A DNA stretch of 64,000 bases from Zeimonas sp032027205 (GTDB lineage: Bacteria > Pseudomonadota > Gammaproteobacteria > Burkholderiales > Burkholderiaceae_E). Below, one piece after another: positions 24,380 to 33,468 of this stretch. A program made the position numbers and the translations under genes. Each line of letters begins with the position of its first letter. Position 1 is the first letter of the stretch. The stretch covers positions 806,001 to 870,000 of the forward strand of contig JAVSMN010000001.1 in NCBI GenBank assembly GCA_032027205.1, given 5' to 3'. The notes under the pieces were generated by a model. It was not told where the DNA came from. It ran no database searches and saw nothing but the letters and a program-made list of their open reading frames with translations.

Positions 24380-25318
24380 ATGGAGACGCCTGACGCTCGG
24401 ACTCGAAGCATGACCCTTCTCGAACCGCTGCTGTCGTTTCCCGAAACATCCCGGATCGCACTGACGGGCGCCGTCCTCGGTCTCGGCTGGTTCGCCACGC
24501 ACGTCGTCTCGCGGGTGCTCGCGCGTTCCGCCGTCGGCGACTCGCGCAGCCGCCGCGAGCAGCGCGTCTGGTCGCGCAACTTCGTCCTGGCGCTAACGCT
24601 GTTCGCGGTGCTCGGCATCTGGGGCAGCAAGCTCGCCGGTTTCGCCCTCGCCCTTACCGCCGTCGCCGCCGCGGTTCTCATCGTCAGCAAGGACTTCATC
24701 GCCAACCTGCTCGGCACTGCGACGCTCGTCGCCACTCGCCCGTACCGGCTCGACGACTACATCGAGGTCGCCGGGGTCCGCGGACAGGTGGTAGGCACTT
24801 CGCTGCTGTCCACGACGCTGGCCGAGACCTTCGATTCCAACCAGCTCACCGGCAAGACGGTCACGATTCCCAATGCGGTGCTGCTCACGCACCCGGTTCG
24901 CAACGAGACGGCCACCGGCGCCTTCATCGTCCAGATCGTCCGCATCGCGGCCGACGCGAACAGCGACCTGGAGCAGCTCGAGCAATTCCTGCTCGCCTCG
25001 GCAGCGGAAGTGTGCGACCCCTGGTTCGACGAGGCGGCTGCGCATCTCGCGCGCATCGAAGCAAGGAACCTCGTCGACCTGCCGTCCGCCGCGCCACGCG
25101 TGCTGCTGGCGCTGGACGATCCGAAGCACGCGAAGCTCGCGCTTCGCTACGTGTGCCGAACCAGCGACCGGGTCAGGGTCGAGCAGATGATCCTGCGCCG
25201 GTATCGGAAGAAGCTGCGCGAAGCGCAGCCGGCGACCGCGAGCACTGTGCACGACGACTCGGCAGCGCCGATGCAACGCAGGATCGAGCGGCCCGGAAAG
25301 GCCGCGCACACTGCCTGA
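24380..25318 (+). CDS. MscS-family mechanosensitive ion channel
   Basis: A 312-residue small-conductance channel: three hydrophobic segments (about 22-41, 66-86 and 88-108), the pore-adjacent region FALALTAVAAAVLIVSKDFIANLLG, then the cytosolic beta domain (YRLDDYIEVAGVRGQVV, TVTIPNAVLLTHPVRNET) and a mixed C-terminal domain. It releases osmolytes under osmotic downshock. ATG 24380 gives the full frame; ATG 24410 (MTLLEPLL) is an alternative. The end is basic and probably disordered. Confidence 0.88.
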   Translation: METPDARTRSMTLLEPLLSFPETSRIALTGAVLGLGWFATHVVSRVLARSAVGDSRSRREQRVWSRNFVLALTLFAVLGIWGSKLAGFALALTAVAAAVLIVSKDFIANLLGTATLVATRPYRLDDYIEVAGVRGQVVGTSLLSTTLAETFDSNQLTGKTVTIPNAVLLTHPVRNETATGAFIVQIVRIAADANSDLEQLEQFLLASAAEVCDPWFDEAAAHLARIEARNLVDLPSAAPRVLLALDDPKHAKLALRYVCRTSDRVRVEQMILRRYRKKLREAQPATASTVHDDSAAPMQRRIERPGKAAHTA

Positions 25319-25346
25319 GCGTCGCGGCGCCGCCCGCGTCGGCCGG

Positions 25347-26663
25347 TTACCGCATCTCGAAAGCCTCCTGGTGGAAGCGCACGCTGCCGAGGCCGAGCTT
25401 CGCCAGCCCTTCGCGTAGCGCTTCGGCGAAACGACCCGGGCCGCAGAACCACACCTCGATCGGCTCGTTCGCATCCGTTTTGCAGAGCATCCGCGCGTGC
25501 AGCGCCGGATCGCGGTCGTCGCTATGCACCGTCAGGCGCACCGAAGGCACGCGTGCGCAGAGCGACTCGACGCGTGCCACGAGCGCATCGGTATCGCGAT
25601 TGCGCACGCAGTAGTGGAAGTCGGCGTGCGGCGCCGTCGAAGGATCGCGGGCCAGCGACTCGAGCCACGCAATGAACGGGGTGACGCCGATGCCGCCGGC
25701 GACCCAGACCTGGTGTGCCGTGGATCTTCCGCGTCGGAAGTCGAACTGCCCGTAGGGTCCCTCGACGCGCACCGGCATTCCCACGCTCAGCCGCTCGCGC
25801 AGCTGCGCGGTGTAGTCGCCGAGCGCCTTGATCTCGAAGCCGAGGCTTCGCTGCCCGGCGTCGACGCTCGAGATCGTGAACGGGTGCGCCCCTTCGGCAG
25901 CGTCGAAGGTCACGAACGCGAACTGGCCCGGCTTCGCTTCGCGCCAGCCGCTGTCGATCGCGCAGCGCACGCTCAGCACGTCGCCGGTTCGACCGAGCTC
26001 GCGCACGCGTCCGTGCATGCGCCGGGTCCTGCCGATCTCGCCGAGCAGCGAGACGACGCTGCCGTACGCGCCGATCGCGACCGCGATGGCCAGCATTGCT
26101 CCGATCGGCTGCGCCCACAGCGAGGCCGGAAACAGCACGATCGCATGCAGCGCCAGCGCGAGATAGAAGACGGGCATGACCCGGTGCACGCGTCGCCAAA
26201 AGCGGTACGGCACGAGCTTCCACAGCGTGAGCACGAGCATCGCGAGCAGCAGGTAGACGCTCCATTCGCCGAGATCCTTCGCAATTCCGCGCAGCGGCTC
26301 GGCCCAGGTCAGGGTGTCGTGCGGGCCCTTGACCGGCTTCGCGAAGAACGCGCGCAACACGCCGCCGGACAGGTCGAGCAGCCAGTGGCCGGCAGCGAGC
26401 GAGATGGCGAGAATCCCCGCCCACTTGTGCAATCGATAGATGCGGTCCATGCCGCCGAGCGGCTTCTCGAGCCATGCCGGGCGCGTGGCGAGCAGCATGA
26501 TCACCGACATCATCGAGAACGCGGCAACACCGCTGACGTAGATGAGCTCCTTTCGCAGCGTCCAGACGCTCGCGTCGAGCGCGAGCGGCGTCAGCCCGGC
26601 AAGCGCGCTCCAGGTCCAGGCGAGGACGACGACAGCGGGAATCCCCCAGAGCAATCGGATCAT
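25347..26663 (-). CDS. Ferric reductase-like transmembrane flavoprotein
   Basis: A 438-residue protein. Residues 1-210 form about six TM helices of the ferric-reductase/NOX-like domain with haem-ligand-type histidines in LHKWAGILAISLAAGHWLLD and LALALHAIVLF. Residues 215-438 are an FNR-type module: FAD binding in AHPFTISS, NAD binding in VWVAGGIGVTPFIAWL, and the C-terminal VWFCGPGRFAEALREGL. It is predicted to pass electrons from NAD(P)H across the inner membrane to haem and an external acceptor. It is monocistronic and convergent with the mscS-like gene. Confidence 0.87.
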   Translation of the reverse strand: MIRLLWGIPAVVVLAWTWSALAGLTPLALDASVWTLRKELIYVSGVAAFSMMSVIMLLATRPAWLEKPLGGMDRIYRLHKWAGILAISLAAGHWLLDLSGGVLRAFFAKPVKGPHDTLTWAEPLRGIAKDLGEWSVYLLLAMLVLTLWKLVPYRFWRRVHRVMPVFYLALALHAIVLFPASLWAQPIGAMLAIAVAIGAYGSVVSLLGEIGRTRRMHGRVRELGRTGDVLSVRCAIDSGWREAKPGQFAFVTFDAAEGAHPFTISSVDAGQRSLGFEIKALGDYTAQLRERLSVGMPVRVEGPYGQFDFRRGRSTAHQVWVAGGIGVTPFIAWLESLARDPSTAPHADFHYCVRNRDTDALVARVESLCARVPSVRLTVHSDDRDPALHARMLCKTDANEPIEVWFCGPGRFAEALREGLAKLGLGSVRFHQEAFEMR

Positions 26664-26765
26664 GCGAGCTTCCTTCTCGTGGCGCAGCGGGAGCGACGAT
26701 AGCCGCCACAGGCTGAAGCGAAGCTGAACGGATCGGACGTCGGCTGCGCGCGCGCCGGGGCCCGC

Positions 26766-27239
26766 TCACGCAGTGGCAGTGCCTGCGCCAGACGTGTCCT
26801 GCAACCGGGCCGAAACGTCGTGCAGTGACAGGGTGCGCGTGAGCAACGTCGTCATGTTCTTCGCGCAGCGCCGCGCCACCTCGTCGAACGCGACCCACGC
26901 ATAGCCGTCCATCTCCGGGACGAGCCGTCCGCGCGCATCGCGAAAGCGCGTCGAGCACGAAAATCGCGCCGGGTCGATGCGTTCGCTGCGCACGGCGAAC
27001 AGGTGCAGGTCCTTGCCGGGCCGATAGCGGAAGCGGCCGAGTTCCAGCAGGTCGGCCGGCGCGAAGCGCAGTCCGCACTCCTCGGACGTCTCGCGGATCG
27101 CCGCATCGATCTCCGACTCGCCGGCTTCGCGCCGGCCTTTCGGGATATCCCAGCGCGACGTCCCCGTCGCGTGACACAACAGCAGTTCGTCGCGGTCGTC
27201 GATGACGAGGATTCCGCAACTGAGGACGGGAGCAGCCAT
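26766..27239 (-). CDS. Nudix hydrolase
   Basis: A 157-residue protein with a complete Nudix box at about 36-58 (G-x5-E-x7-RETSEECGL, i.e. GRREAGESEIDAAIRETSEE). PVLSCGILVIDDRDELLLCHATG opens the fold. Short Nudix proteins of this kind hydrolyse nucleoside or dinucleoside polyphosphates; the substrate cannot be read from sequence. Divergent from xthA. Confidence 0.9.
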   Translation of the reverse strand: MAAPVLSCGILVIDDRDELLLCHATGTSRWDIPKGRREAGESEIDAAIRETSEECGLRFAPADLLELGRFRYRPGKDLHLFAVRSERIDPARFSCSTRFRDARGRLVPEMDGYAWVAFDEVARRCAKNMTTLLTRTLSLHDVSARLQDTSGAGTATA

Positions 27240-27333
27240 GATGATCGAGTGCGTCGCAGTAGAGGAACGACCGGGTCCACCGGGTGCGTTCGGTTAGCCT
27301 TGGCGATTCTGAACCAGCCGGGAGCGCGACACG

Positions 27334-28128
27334 ATGCGGATCGCCACCTTCAACGTCAACGGGATCCGGAGCCGGCTTCCGCGCCTGCTCGAATGGCTGG
27401 CGGAAACCGCACCCGACGTCGCCTGCCTGCAGGAGTTGAAGACCACCGATGACGCCTTTCCCGAAGCGGCGATCGCCGATGCCGGCTATCGGGCGCTCTG
27501 GCACGGGCAGAAGGGATTCAACGGCGTCGCGATCCTCGCGCGCGATGCGCAGCCGACCGAGATCCGGCGCGGGCTGCCCGGCGACAACGCCGACGAGCAG
27601 AGTCGCTATATCGAAGCCGAGGTGAACGGCGTCGTCGTCGCGTCGATCTACCTGCCCAACGGCAATCCGCAGCCCGGGCCGAAGTTCGACTACAAGCTTG
27701 CGTGGTTCGAGCGGCTGATCGAACGCGCCGCGCAATGGGCGTCGCACGACGGGCCCGTAGTGCTCGCCGGCGACTACAACGTCGTTCCCACCGACGAGGT
27801 GGCCGACATCTATTCGGCGGCCTCGTGGAAGAACGACGCGCTGCTGCAGCCGGAAAGCCGCGACGCCTGGCGCCGGCTGCTCGACCGCGGATGGACCGAC
27901 GCGATCCGCCGCCTGTACCCGAGCGCGCCGATGTACACGTACTGGGACTATTTCCGTAACCGCTGGCCACGCAATTCCGGAATGCGCATCGATCATTTCC
28001 TGCTCAACGAGCCGGCCGCGTCCCGCCTCGTCGCCGCTGGTGTCGATCGCGACGTGCGTGGCCGCGAGAAACCGAGCGACCACGCGCCGGCGTGGGTCGA
28101 GCTCGACGTGGAGCGCAGCGCGCCATGA
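27334..28128 (+). CDS. xthA: Exodeoxyribonuclease III
   Basis: A 264-residue exonuclease III/AP endonuclease. Catalytic motifs: NVNGIRSR (N7), LQELK (E34), SIYLPNGN, the GDYNVVPTD Asp/Asn pair, and the C-terminal SDHAPAWVEL His. It acts in base excision repair. ATG 27334 follows the divergent Nudix gene by about 94 bp, and the stop overlaps the next ATG by ATGA. Confidence 0.94.
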   Translation: MRIATFNVNGIRSRLPRLLEWLAETAPDVACLQELKTTDDAFPEAAIADAGYRALWHGQKGFNGVAILARDAQPTEIRRGLPGDNADEQSRYIEAEVNGVVVASIYLPNGNPQPGPKFDYKLAWFERLIERAAQWASHDGPVVLAGDYNVVPTDEVADIYSAASWKNDALLQPESRDAWRRLLDRGWTDAIRRLYPSAPMYTYWDYFRNRWPRNSGMRIDHFLLNEPAASRLVAAGVDRDVRGREKPSDHAPAWVELDVERSAP

Positions 28129-28341
28129 TCGTCGTCCATCACCTGAACCGCTCGCGCTCGCACCGCGTGCTGTGGCTGCTCGAGGAACTCGGTCTCGACT
28201 ACGAGATCGTGCGCTACGAACGCGACCCGAAGACGATGCTCGCGCCGGCGTCGCTGAAGCGAGTGCACCCGCTCGGCAAGTCGCCGGTGATCACGGACGG
28301 CACGATCACTGACGTTGCCCCATTTTGTAGACGGTTCTGAA

Positions 28342-29199
28342 CTAGGGTGACTCGCCTTCCGAAGCATGGGTCCGACCTGATCGGGCGTATTCACTCGGGG
28401 TCAGATGACCGAGTGCGCCATGTGGACGTTGCTCGTTGTAGTCGGTGCGCCAAGCCTCCAGCCTTTGATGCGCATGGGCAATCGATTCAAACTCGGTGAC
28501 GTTCAGGCATTCATCGCGCAGCCGACCATTGAACGACTCGCACAGCCCATTATCGGTGGGCCTGCCGGGTCGCGTGAAGTCCAGCTGTACTCCGCTCGCC
28601 CACGCCCATTCATCCAAAGCCCGCGAGGTGAACTCGGTGCCATGGTCGACGGTGATCGAACGCGGAAGCTTGCGTCGGGTTGCCACTCTCGNCAGTGCCG
28701 CCACGACGCTCTGGCCNGTNAGCCGGAACCCGGCCTCCAGCAANACGCTCTCACGACTCCAATTGTCGACGACGGTCAGCACACGAAACGTCCTGCCGTC
28801 GACCAGNTGNTCGTGGACGAAATCCATGCTCCANCGTTCATNAAGGGCNCGCGNTGCGGGCGCGGGGCCGCGATGCAGGCTGAGCCGCTTGCGTCGCCTN
28901 ACCCGCATTCGCACCTGCAGNCCTTCNAGGCGGTAGAGCCGATGNACNCGNTTCAGGTTGATCAGCCAGCCCTCGCGACGCAGNAGCACNTGNATNCGCC
29001 GATANCCGAANCGNGGNCGGCTGAGCGNGAGATCGCGAATTCGCATCTGCAGCCCACTGTGATCCCGTGCGGTGCTGCGCCGGTACCAACCGGCCCGGCT
29101 GACCCCACCCAGCCGACACGCTCGCGTCAAGCTCACCTGGAACCGTTCGTGGATCCATCGAGTGAGCTCTCGGCGCCGCGTCGGCGTCAGAGCTTTTTT
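28342..29199 (-). CDS. IS3-family transposase OrfB (expressed by -1 frameshift)
   Basis: The catalytic part in the -1 frame relative to OrfA, joined at the A6G slip site. A DDE integrase core is readable around the ambiguous bases: SMDFVH (first Asp), TVDHGTEF (second Asp) and DNGLCESFNGRLRDECLN (Glu). HxxLxTPxE-like GHLTPSEYARS closes the domain. About 25 bases are N, so whether this copy is intact cannot be judged. Confidence 0.88.
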   Translation of the reverse strand, partial: KKALTPTRRRELTRWIHERFQVSLTRACRLGGVSRAGWYRRSTARDHSGLQMRIRDLXLSXXXFXYRXXXVXLRREGWLINLXXXHRLYRXEXLQVRMRXRRRKRLSLHRGPAPAXXALXEXWSMDFVHXXLVDGRTFRVLTVVDNWSRESXLLEAGFRXXGQSVVAALXRVATRRKLPRSITVDHGTEFTSRALDEWAWASGVQLDFTRPGRPTDNGLCESFNGRLRDECLNVTEFESIAHAHQRLEAWRTDYNEQRPHGALGHLTPSEYARSGRTHASEGESP

Positions 29200-29453
29200 C
29201 GGATCACCTCGTTCAGGATGTGTTTGTCCAGCGTCAGATCGGCCACCAGGCGCTTCAGGCGTGCGTTCTCGTCTTCGAGCTGCTTGAGCCGGCGCAATTC
29301 CGTGACACCCAGGTTCGCGTACTTCTTTTTCCAGTTGTAGAAGGTCGCCTCCGAGATCCCGGTGCTGCGGCACACGTCAGACACCGGCGTACCCGATTCG
29401 GCCTGACGCAGCACATAGGCGATCTGCTCCTCCGTATACCTCGACTTCTTCAT
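29187..29453 (-). CDS. IS3-family transposase OrfA
   Basis: An 88-residue protein: an N-terminal helix-turn-helix (KSRYTEEQIAYVLRQAESGT, VCRSTGISEATFYNWKKKY) and a leucine-zipper-like tail (LRRLKQLEDENARLKRLVAD). It binds the IS ends and regulates. Near its stop the minus strand reads A-AAA-AAG (29199-29193), a classical -1 frameshift heptamer that would fuse it with OrfB. Confidence 0.93.
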   Translation of the reverse strand: MKKSRYTEEQIAYVLRQAESGTPVSDVCRSTGISEATFYNWKKKYANLGVTELRRLKQLEDENARLKRLVADLTLDKHILNEVIRKKL

Positions 29454-30153
29454 CGCTCCTCCATGCCCTCTTTGAAGGGGCTCCGGAGGCAGGCTACTCC
29501 AGCTTTGAACTGCCTAAGTTTTATGGGACAACGTCATCACGCTGGCCGAGTCGGGCGCGATCCTCGAGTACCTCGTCGGCCGCTACGGCGCCGGCCGTTT
29601 CGTTCCGGTCGATCCGTCCCAGCGGCTGCGCCATTCGTACTGGATGCATTACGCCGAAGGCTCGTTGATGCCGCCGCTTCTGCTCAAGCTCGTCTTCGAT
29701 CGCATCGAGACGGCGCCGATGCCGTTCTTCGTTCGCCCGGTGGCCATCGGCATCGCACGCAAGGCAAAGGGCAGCTTCGTCGAGCCGCAAATCGCGCTGC
29801 ACCTCGATTATCTCGAGGGCGAGCTCGCGCACGGCGGCTGGTTCGCGGGAGACGAGTTCGGCACCGCCGACATCCAGATGAGCTTCCCGCTGGAAGCGGC
29901 CGCGGCGCGCGGCGGGCTCGATGCGAGGCGGCCGCGACTGATGGACTTCCTTGCGCGCATCCGTGCACGCCCTGCGCATCGCCGGGCGGTCGAGCGCGGC
30001 GGGGAAGCAGGCGCTCTCGGCTAGGGCCCCGGGGAACGCGTCGAGTCGACGCTCGGGGCAGCGGGCGGGGGCACGGCTGGTCATGCGCCCAATGGCCGTC
30101 GGGCTTTCCAGGCGGCAGGCAGCTCCACGCGCCTATGCTGATGCATCGCACGC

Positions 30154-30459
30154 GTGAACGAGAATCCGATGCAGCCACGTTGCGAACATCTGGACCAGGT
30201 CCTCGACGTCATCCCGCGCACGCCGGACGGTTGCGAGGAGTGCCTGAAGACCGGCAGCCGCTGGGTCCACCTTCGCCTGTGCCTGAGCTGTGGTCACGTG
30301 GGCTGCTGCGATTCTTCCCCCAACCGGCACGCGACGCGGCACTACCACGCCACCCGCCACCCGATCGTCCGCAGCTTCGAGCCCGGCGAGGATTGGGGCT
30401 GGTGCTACGTGGACGAGCTCACCCTGCAACCCGCGCCGCGGACGGGAGCGAAACCGTGA
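30154..30459 (+). CDS. UBP-type zinc finger protein
   Basis: A 101-residue protein that is essentially one ZnF-UBP domain: CEH at 10-12, CEEC (CxxC at about 28-31), CLSCGHVGCCD (about 44-54) and the H-rich run NRHATRHYHATRHP (58-71). In eukaryotes this fold binds the free C-terminus of ubiquitin; bacterial copies are small, and the ligand is unknown. The GTG start is at 30154 (ATG 30169 is possible). The stop overlaps the start of the DUF5996 gene (GTGA). Confidence 0.85.
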   Translation: MNENPMQPRCEHLDQVLDVIPRTPDGCEECLKTGSRWVHLRLCLSCGHVGCCDSSPNRHATRHYHATRHPIVRSFEPGEDWGWCYVDELTLQPAPRTGAKP

Positions 30460-31418
30460 ACGATCCCATCACCACCCCGGCCGCACCGCCTAGTGAGTCC
30501 GACTGGCCGACACTGCCGCTCGCCGACTGGAACGACACCTTCGAAACTCTGCACATGTGGACGCAGATCGTCGGAAAGACGCGCCTTGCGCTGGCGCCGA
30601 TGCAGAACCACTGGTGGCAGGTCACGCTGTACGTGTCGCCGCGCGGGCTGGCGACTTCGGCCATTCCATTCGCCGCGGGCGTGTTCTCGGCGGAGTTCGA
30701 TTTCATCGATCACCGGCTCGTGGTGAAAACCAGCGAAGGCGCGACGCGCACGCTCGCACTGGCGCCGCGCACGGTCGCCGACTTCTACGGCGAGTACGTC
30801 GATGTGCTGCGCTCGCTCGGCATCAACCTGCACCTCGCACGTCCGTCGCCGGTGGAAGTGGCGGTGTCCATTCCGTTCGCCGAAGACCGGCAGCACGCCT
30901 CCTACGATCCCGATGCCGCGCAGCGCTGGTGGCGCATCGTTCGGAGCACCGACCGCGTCATGGAACGCTTCCGCAGCCGCTTCGTGGGCAAGTCGAGCCC
31001 GGCGCATTTCTTCTGGGGCAGCTTCGATCACGCAACGACGCGCTTCTCGGGACGCCCGGCGCCAACGCATCCGGGGGGCGCGCCGAACTGCCCGGACTAC
31101 GTGATGGTCGAGGCGTATTCGCACGAATGCGCGAGTTGCGGGGTGTGGCCGGGCGGCATGGGCTACGAGGAGCCTGCGTTCTACGCGTATGCGTATCCCG
31201 AGCCCGCCGGTTACGGTCGGCACCCGGTCGCGCCGGCAGGCGCCCGCTACGACACGACGCTGCGCGAGTTCGTCCTTCCGTATGGCGCAGTACGCGACGC
31301 AACCGATCCGGACGAAGCGCTGCTCGACTTCTTCCAGTCGACCTACGAGGCGGCGGCCGATCTCGCGCGATGGGATCGCGCGGCGCTCGAACGCCCGCAA
31401 GCGGCAGGACCACACTGA
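30456..31418 (+). CDS. DUF5996 family protein
   Basis: A 320-residue protein of a widespread uncharacterised family. Recognisable blocks are WPTLPLADWNDTFETLHMW at the start, KTRLALAPMQNHWWQVTLYV, the central MERFRSRFVGKSSPAHFFWG and FDHATTRFSGR, and the C-terminal ECASCGVWPGG. No catalytic motif is known to me; conserved W/H/C residues suggest a buried site. No signal peptide is visible. The start GTG at 30456 overlaps the UBP-finger stop, so the pair is co-translated. Confidence 0.83.
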   Translation: MNDPITTPAAPPSESDWPTLPLADWNDTFETLHMWTQIVGKTRLALAPMQNHWWQVTLYVSPRGLATSAIPFAAGVFSAEFDFIDHRLVVKTSEGATRTLALAPRTVADFYGEYVDVLRSLGINLHLARPSPVEVAVSIPFAEDRQHASYDPDAAQRWWRIVRSTDRVMERFRSRFVGKSSPAHFFWGSFDHATTRFSGRPAPTHPGGAPNCPDYVMVEAYSHECASCGVWPGGMGYEEPAFYAYAYPEPAGYGRHPVAPAGARYDTTLREFVLPYGAVRDATDPDEALLDFFQSTYEAAADLARWDRAALERPQAAGPH

Positions 31419-31419
31419 C

Positions 31420-32163
31420 TCACCGGCGTCTGCGCCTCGCGAACTCGAATCCGAGGATGCACACCGTGAGCCAGCCGCTCCCCGACAGGAACCCGGCGAC
31501 GACGTCGCTGGCGAAATGCACCTGGACGAAGACGCGGCTGCTTCCGATCGTGAACGCCAGCGCGGCCGCCGTCAGCACGACCGGAAGATGCCAGCGCGCC
31601 GGCAGGGCCCGCACCAGCAGGTAGGCGAGCAATCCGTACGCGACGACGGCTCCGGAGCTGTGTCCGCTCGGAAAGCTCCAACCCGGCGCATCGACGAACC
31701 CGGGCTCATGAATCGGCCGCACGCGCTCGAAGATCCGCTTGAGCGTCCCGTTGAGCAGCGAGCTGCCCGCGAGTGCGAGGAGCCACGCGAAAGCGAGCCG
31801 ACGCCGGCCGCGAACGACGAGAACTGCCGCCACGGCGAGAGCCAACGCGATCAGCGTCGAAGGGTCGCCCAGCCGCGTGACGCCGGCGAAGAACTGCCGA
31901 GTCGGCAGCGCGAGACTCGCCGCGATAGCGGCTGCGAACGCCTCGTCGAAACGCGCGATGTCGCCGCCCGGCCCGATCTCCTCGGCGATCTCGGCGAAGC
32001 CGGCCGCCGCGCCGACCAGGATGAGGAAGCCGGCAGCAAGCAGCAGCGCGGCTGCCAACGGCGACGGCTGTGCGTCGGGCGCGGCCGGACGAAGCAGGCG
32101 TGCAATGAAGTGCCAGCCGATGACGGCGACGGCGAGCACCAGGCACAAGCCGAACGCGAACAC
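31420..32163 (-). CDS. PAP2-family membrane phosphatase
   Basis: A lipid or undecaprenyl phosphate phosphatase-like protein with the three PAP2 motifs: KRIFERVRP, the core PSGHSSG, and SRVFVQVHFASDVVAG. Six hydrophobic segments are visible. GTG 32163 gives 247 residues, but similar-looking sequence (RLDAEVLVAQWLGAH) continues upstream to a CTG at 32226 that overlaps the hydroxylase stop, and no ATG exists before 32340. The start is therefore unresolved. Convergent with the DUF5996 gene, stops 1 bp apart. Confidence 0.82.
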   Translation of the reverse strand: MFAFGLCLVLAVAVIGWHFIARLLRPAAPDAQPSPLAAALLLAAGFLILVGAAAGFAEIAEEIGPGGDIARFDEAFAAAIAASLALPTRQFFAGVTRLGDPSTLIALALAVAAVLVVRGRRRLAFAWLLALAGSSLLNGTLKRIFERVRPIHEPGFVDAPGWSFPSGHSSGAVVAYGLLAYLLVRALPARWHLPVVLTAAALAFTIGSSRVFVQVHFASDVVAGFLSGSGWLTVCILGFEFARRRRR

Positions 32164-32222
32164 GACGAGCGCGTGCGCGCCGAGCCACTGCGCGACCAGT
32201 ACCTCGGCGTCGAGTCGCGGGC

Positions 32223-33359
32223 TCAGCCGGCGCCCTTCGCGTGCTGCTCGTAGCCCTGCACGAACAGCGGCGACACGCGCCGCAGCCGCTCGAGATCCAC
32301 CCGGCCGCTGCGCTGGATGTAATGCCAGGCGAGATCCCACGGATCGTGGCGCATGTACTCGCCGAAATGTTCGTACCAGTCGGCGCTGGCATTGGCTGCG
32401 TCGACGAGCTTGCGAACGATCGGCTTGCGCTGCGCCTCGAAGGCCGCGAGTGCATCGGGCACCGAATCAGCGTGCCTGGCGAGGCTGCGGTCGAGCGCGA
32501 TTGCGTCTTCGAAGGCCAGGCGCGTTCCCGAGCCGATCGAGAAATGCGCCGTGTGCAACGCGTCGCCGATCAGCACGCGGTTTCCCGCGTGCCACTGCTC
32601 GTTCCACACTTTCGGGAATTGCCGCCAGACCGACTTGTTGGCGACCAGCGGATGACCGTCGAGCGAGTCGGCGAAGACGCGCTCGCAATACGCCTTCGTC
32701 GCGGCCTCATCCATGTCGGCGAAGCCGGCGCGCTGCCAGGTGTCCGGATCGCACTCGACGATGAACGTGCTCATTTCCGGCGCGTACCGGTAGTGATGCG
32801 CGTTGAAGTTGCCCGCCTCGTTCGACACGAAGGTCTGGCTCAGCGTCTCGAAGCGCCGGGTGGTTCCGTACCAGGCGAAGCGGTTGCGCAGGTGATCGAC
32901 GGTCGTACCGAACTCCTGTTCGTGCCCGCTGCGAACGAAGGAGTTCAGCCCGTCGGCGCCGACGACGAGGTCGTAGCCGTCGAACTCGCGGCGATCGTCG
33001 ATGACGCGTCGGTATTCGGGCTCGACGCGCACGGCGTGTAGACGGCGGTGCAGCAGCCGAAGCAGCTCGAGTCGGCCGATCGCGGCGAACCCGATGCCGT
33101 CGATCGCGATGCGCTGGCCGCGGTGATGGATCGACAGGTCGTGCCAGCGCTGCATGCGCGGTGCGATCAGCTCGTAGGTGGCCTCGTCGTCCTCGCGCAG
33201 GAACTCGAGCGCGCGGTCGGAGAAGACGACGCCGAAGCCGAAAGTGGAATCGGCCGGATTCTGCTCGACGATGCGAAGCTCGATGCCCGGATCGCGACGC
33301 GCGAGCAGGTAGGCGAGATACGAGCCGGCCGGGCCGGCTCCGACGATCAGCACTTTCAT
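32223..33359 (-). CDS. FAD-dependent aromatic acyl-CoA hydroxylase-like monooxygenase
   Basis: A 378-residue class A flavin monooxygenase: N-terminal VLIVGAGPAGSYLAYLLAR with E at the end of beta2 (RIVEQNP), the GADGLNS motif, and GDALHTAHFSIGSGTRLAFEDA (third FAD motif). The sequence style (FGFGVVFSDRALEFLRE, HYRYAPEMSTFIVECD, WRQFPKVWNE) matches salicylyl-CoA 5-hydroxylase and the N-terminal half of anthraniloyl-CoA monooxygenase. The substrate is probably an activated ortho-substituted benzoate; an acyl-adenylating ligase lies 1.4 kb away. The fusion partner domain of anthraniloyl-CoA monooxygenase is absent here. Confidence 0.8.
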   Translation of the reverse strand: MKVLIVGAGPAGSYLAYLLARRDPGIELRIVEQNPADSTFGFGVVFSDRALEFLREDDEATYELIAPRMQRWHDLSIHHRGQRIAIDGIGFAAIGRLELLRLLHRRLHAVRVEPEYRRVIDDRREFDGYDLVVGADGLNSFVRSGHEQEFGTTVDHLRNRFAWYGTTRRFETLSQTFVSNEAGNFNAHHYRYAPEMSTFIVECDPDTWQRAGFADMDEAATKAYCERVFADSLDGHPLVANKSVWRQFPKVWNEQWHAGNRVLIGDALHTAHFSIGSGTRLAFEDAIALDRSLARHADSVPDALAAFEAQRKPIVRKLVDAANASADWYEHFGEYMRHDPWDLAWHYIQRSGRVDLERLRRVSPLFVQGYEQHAKGAG

Positions 33360-33468
33360 CGACGCATCTCCTCGTGATCGGCATCAAGGTCGGCACCGGC
33401 GATCGCGGTATTCTCGCCGCAGCCCGGCGCGCGGCCAACCCGCGACGTTCCGAAGCCCGGGCGTCACG

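Larger units (their letters stand above)
28310..29536 (-). mobile_element. IS3-family insertion sequence (4-bp TSD, IS407-like)
   Basis: A 1227-bp element bounded by imperfect terminal inverted repeats starting TGACGTTGCCCCAT (left) and, on the other strand, TGACGTTGTCCCAT (right), flanked by direct TCAC repeats at 28306-28309 and 29537-29540. It carries orfA and orfB with an A6G slippery site, as in IS3 elements; a 4-bp duplication fits the IS407 subgroup. About 25 positions between 28691 and 29027 are N, implying several divergent copies in the genome merged during assembly. Confidence 0.93.
28125..30024 (+). pseudogene. Glutathione S-transferase gene split by an IS3-family insertion
   Basis: The 5' part (28125-28309) encodes an N-terminal thioredoxin-like domain, MIVVHHLNRSRSHRVLWLLE through VITDGTI. 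The 3' part (from 29541) continues TLAESGAILEYLVGRYG and an all-helical C-terminal domain ending EAGALG. Removing the IS plus one copy of the 4-bp TCAC duplication joins the two into one uninterrupted 222-codon frame reading SPVITDGTITLAESGAIL, a normal GST junction. The element runs antisense to the gene. In this assembly the product is truncated after about 70 residues. The ATG overlaps the xthA stop. Confidence 0.92.

Noticed and set aside
28691..29027. Frame interruptions inside OrfB as evidence of a dead transposase
   Set aside because: They coincide with ambiguous bases, so the state of the gene cannot be decided.
33360..33468. Promoter between the hydroxylase and the cysteine desulfurase
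   Set aside because: The 109-bp divergent gap must hold promoters, but no hexamer pair stood out well enough to report.
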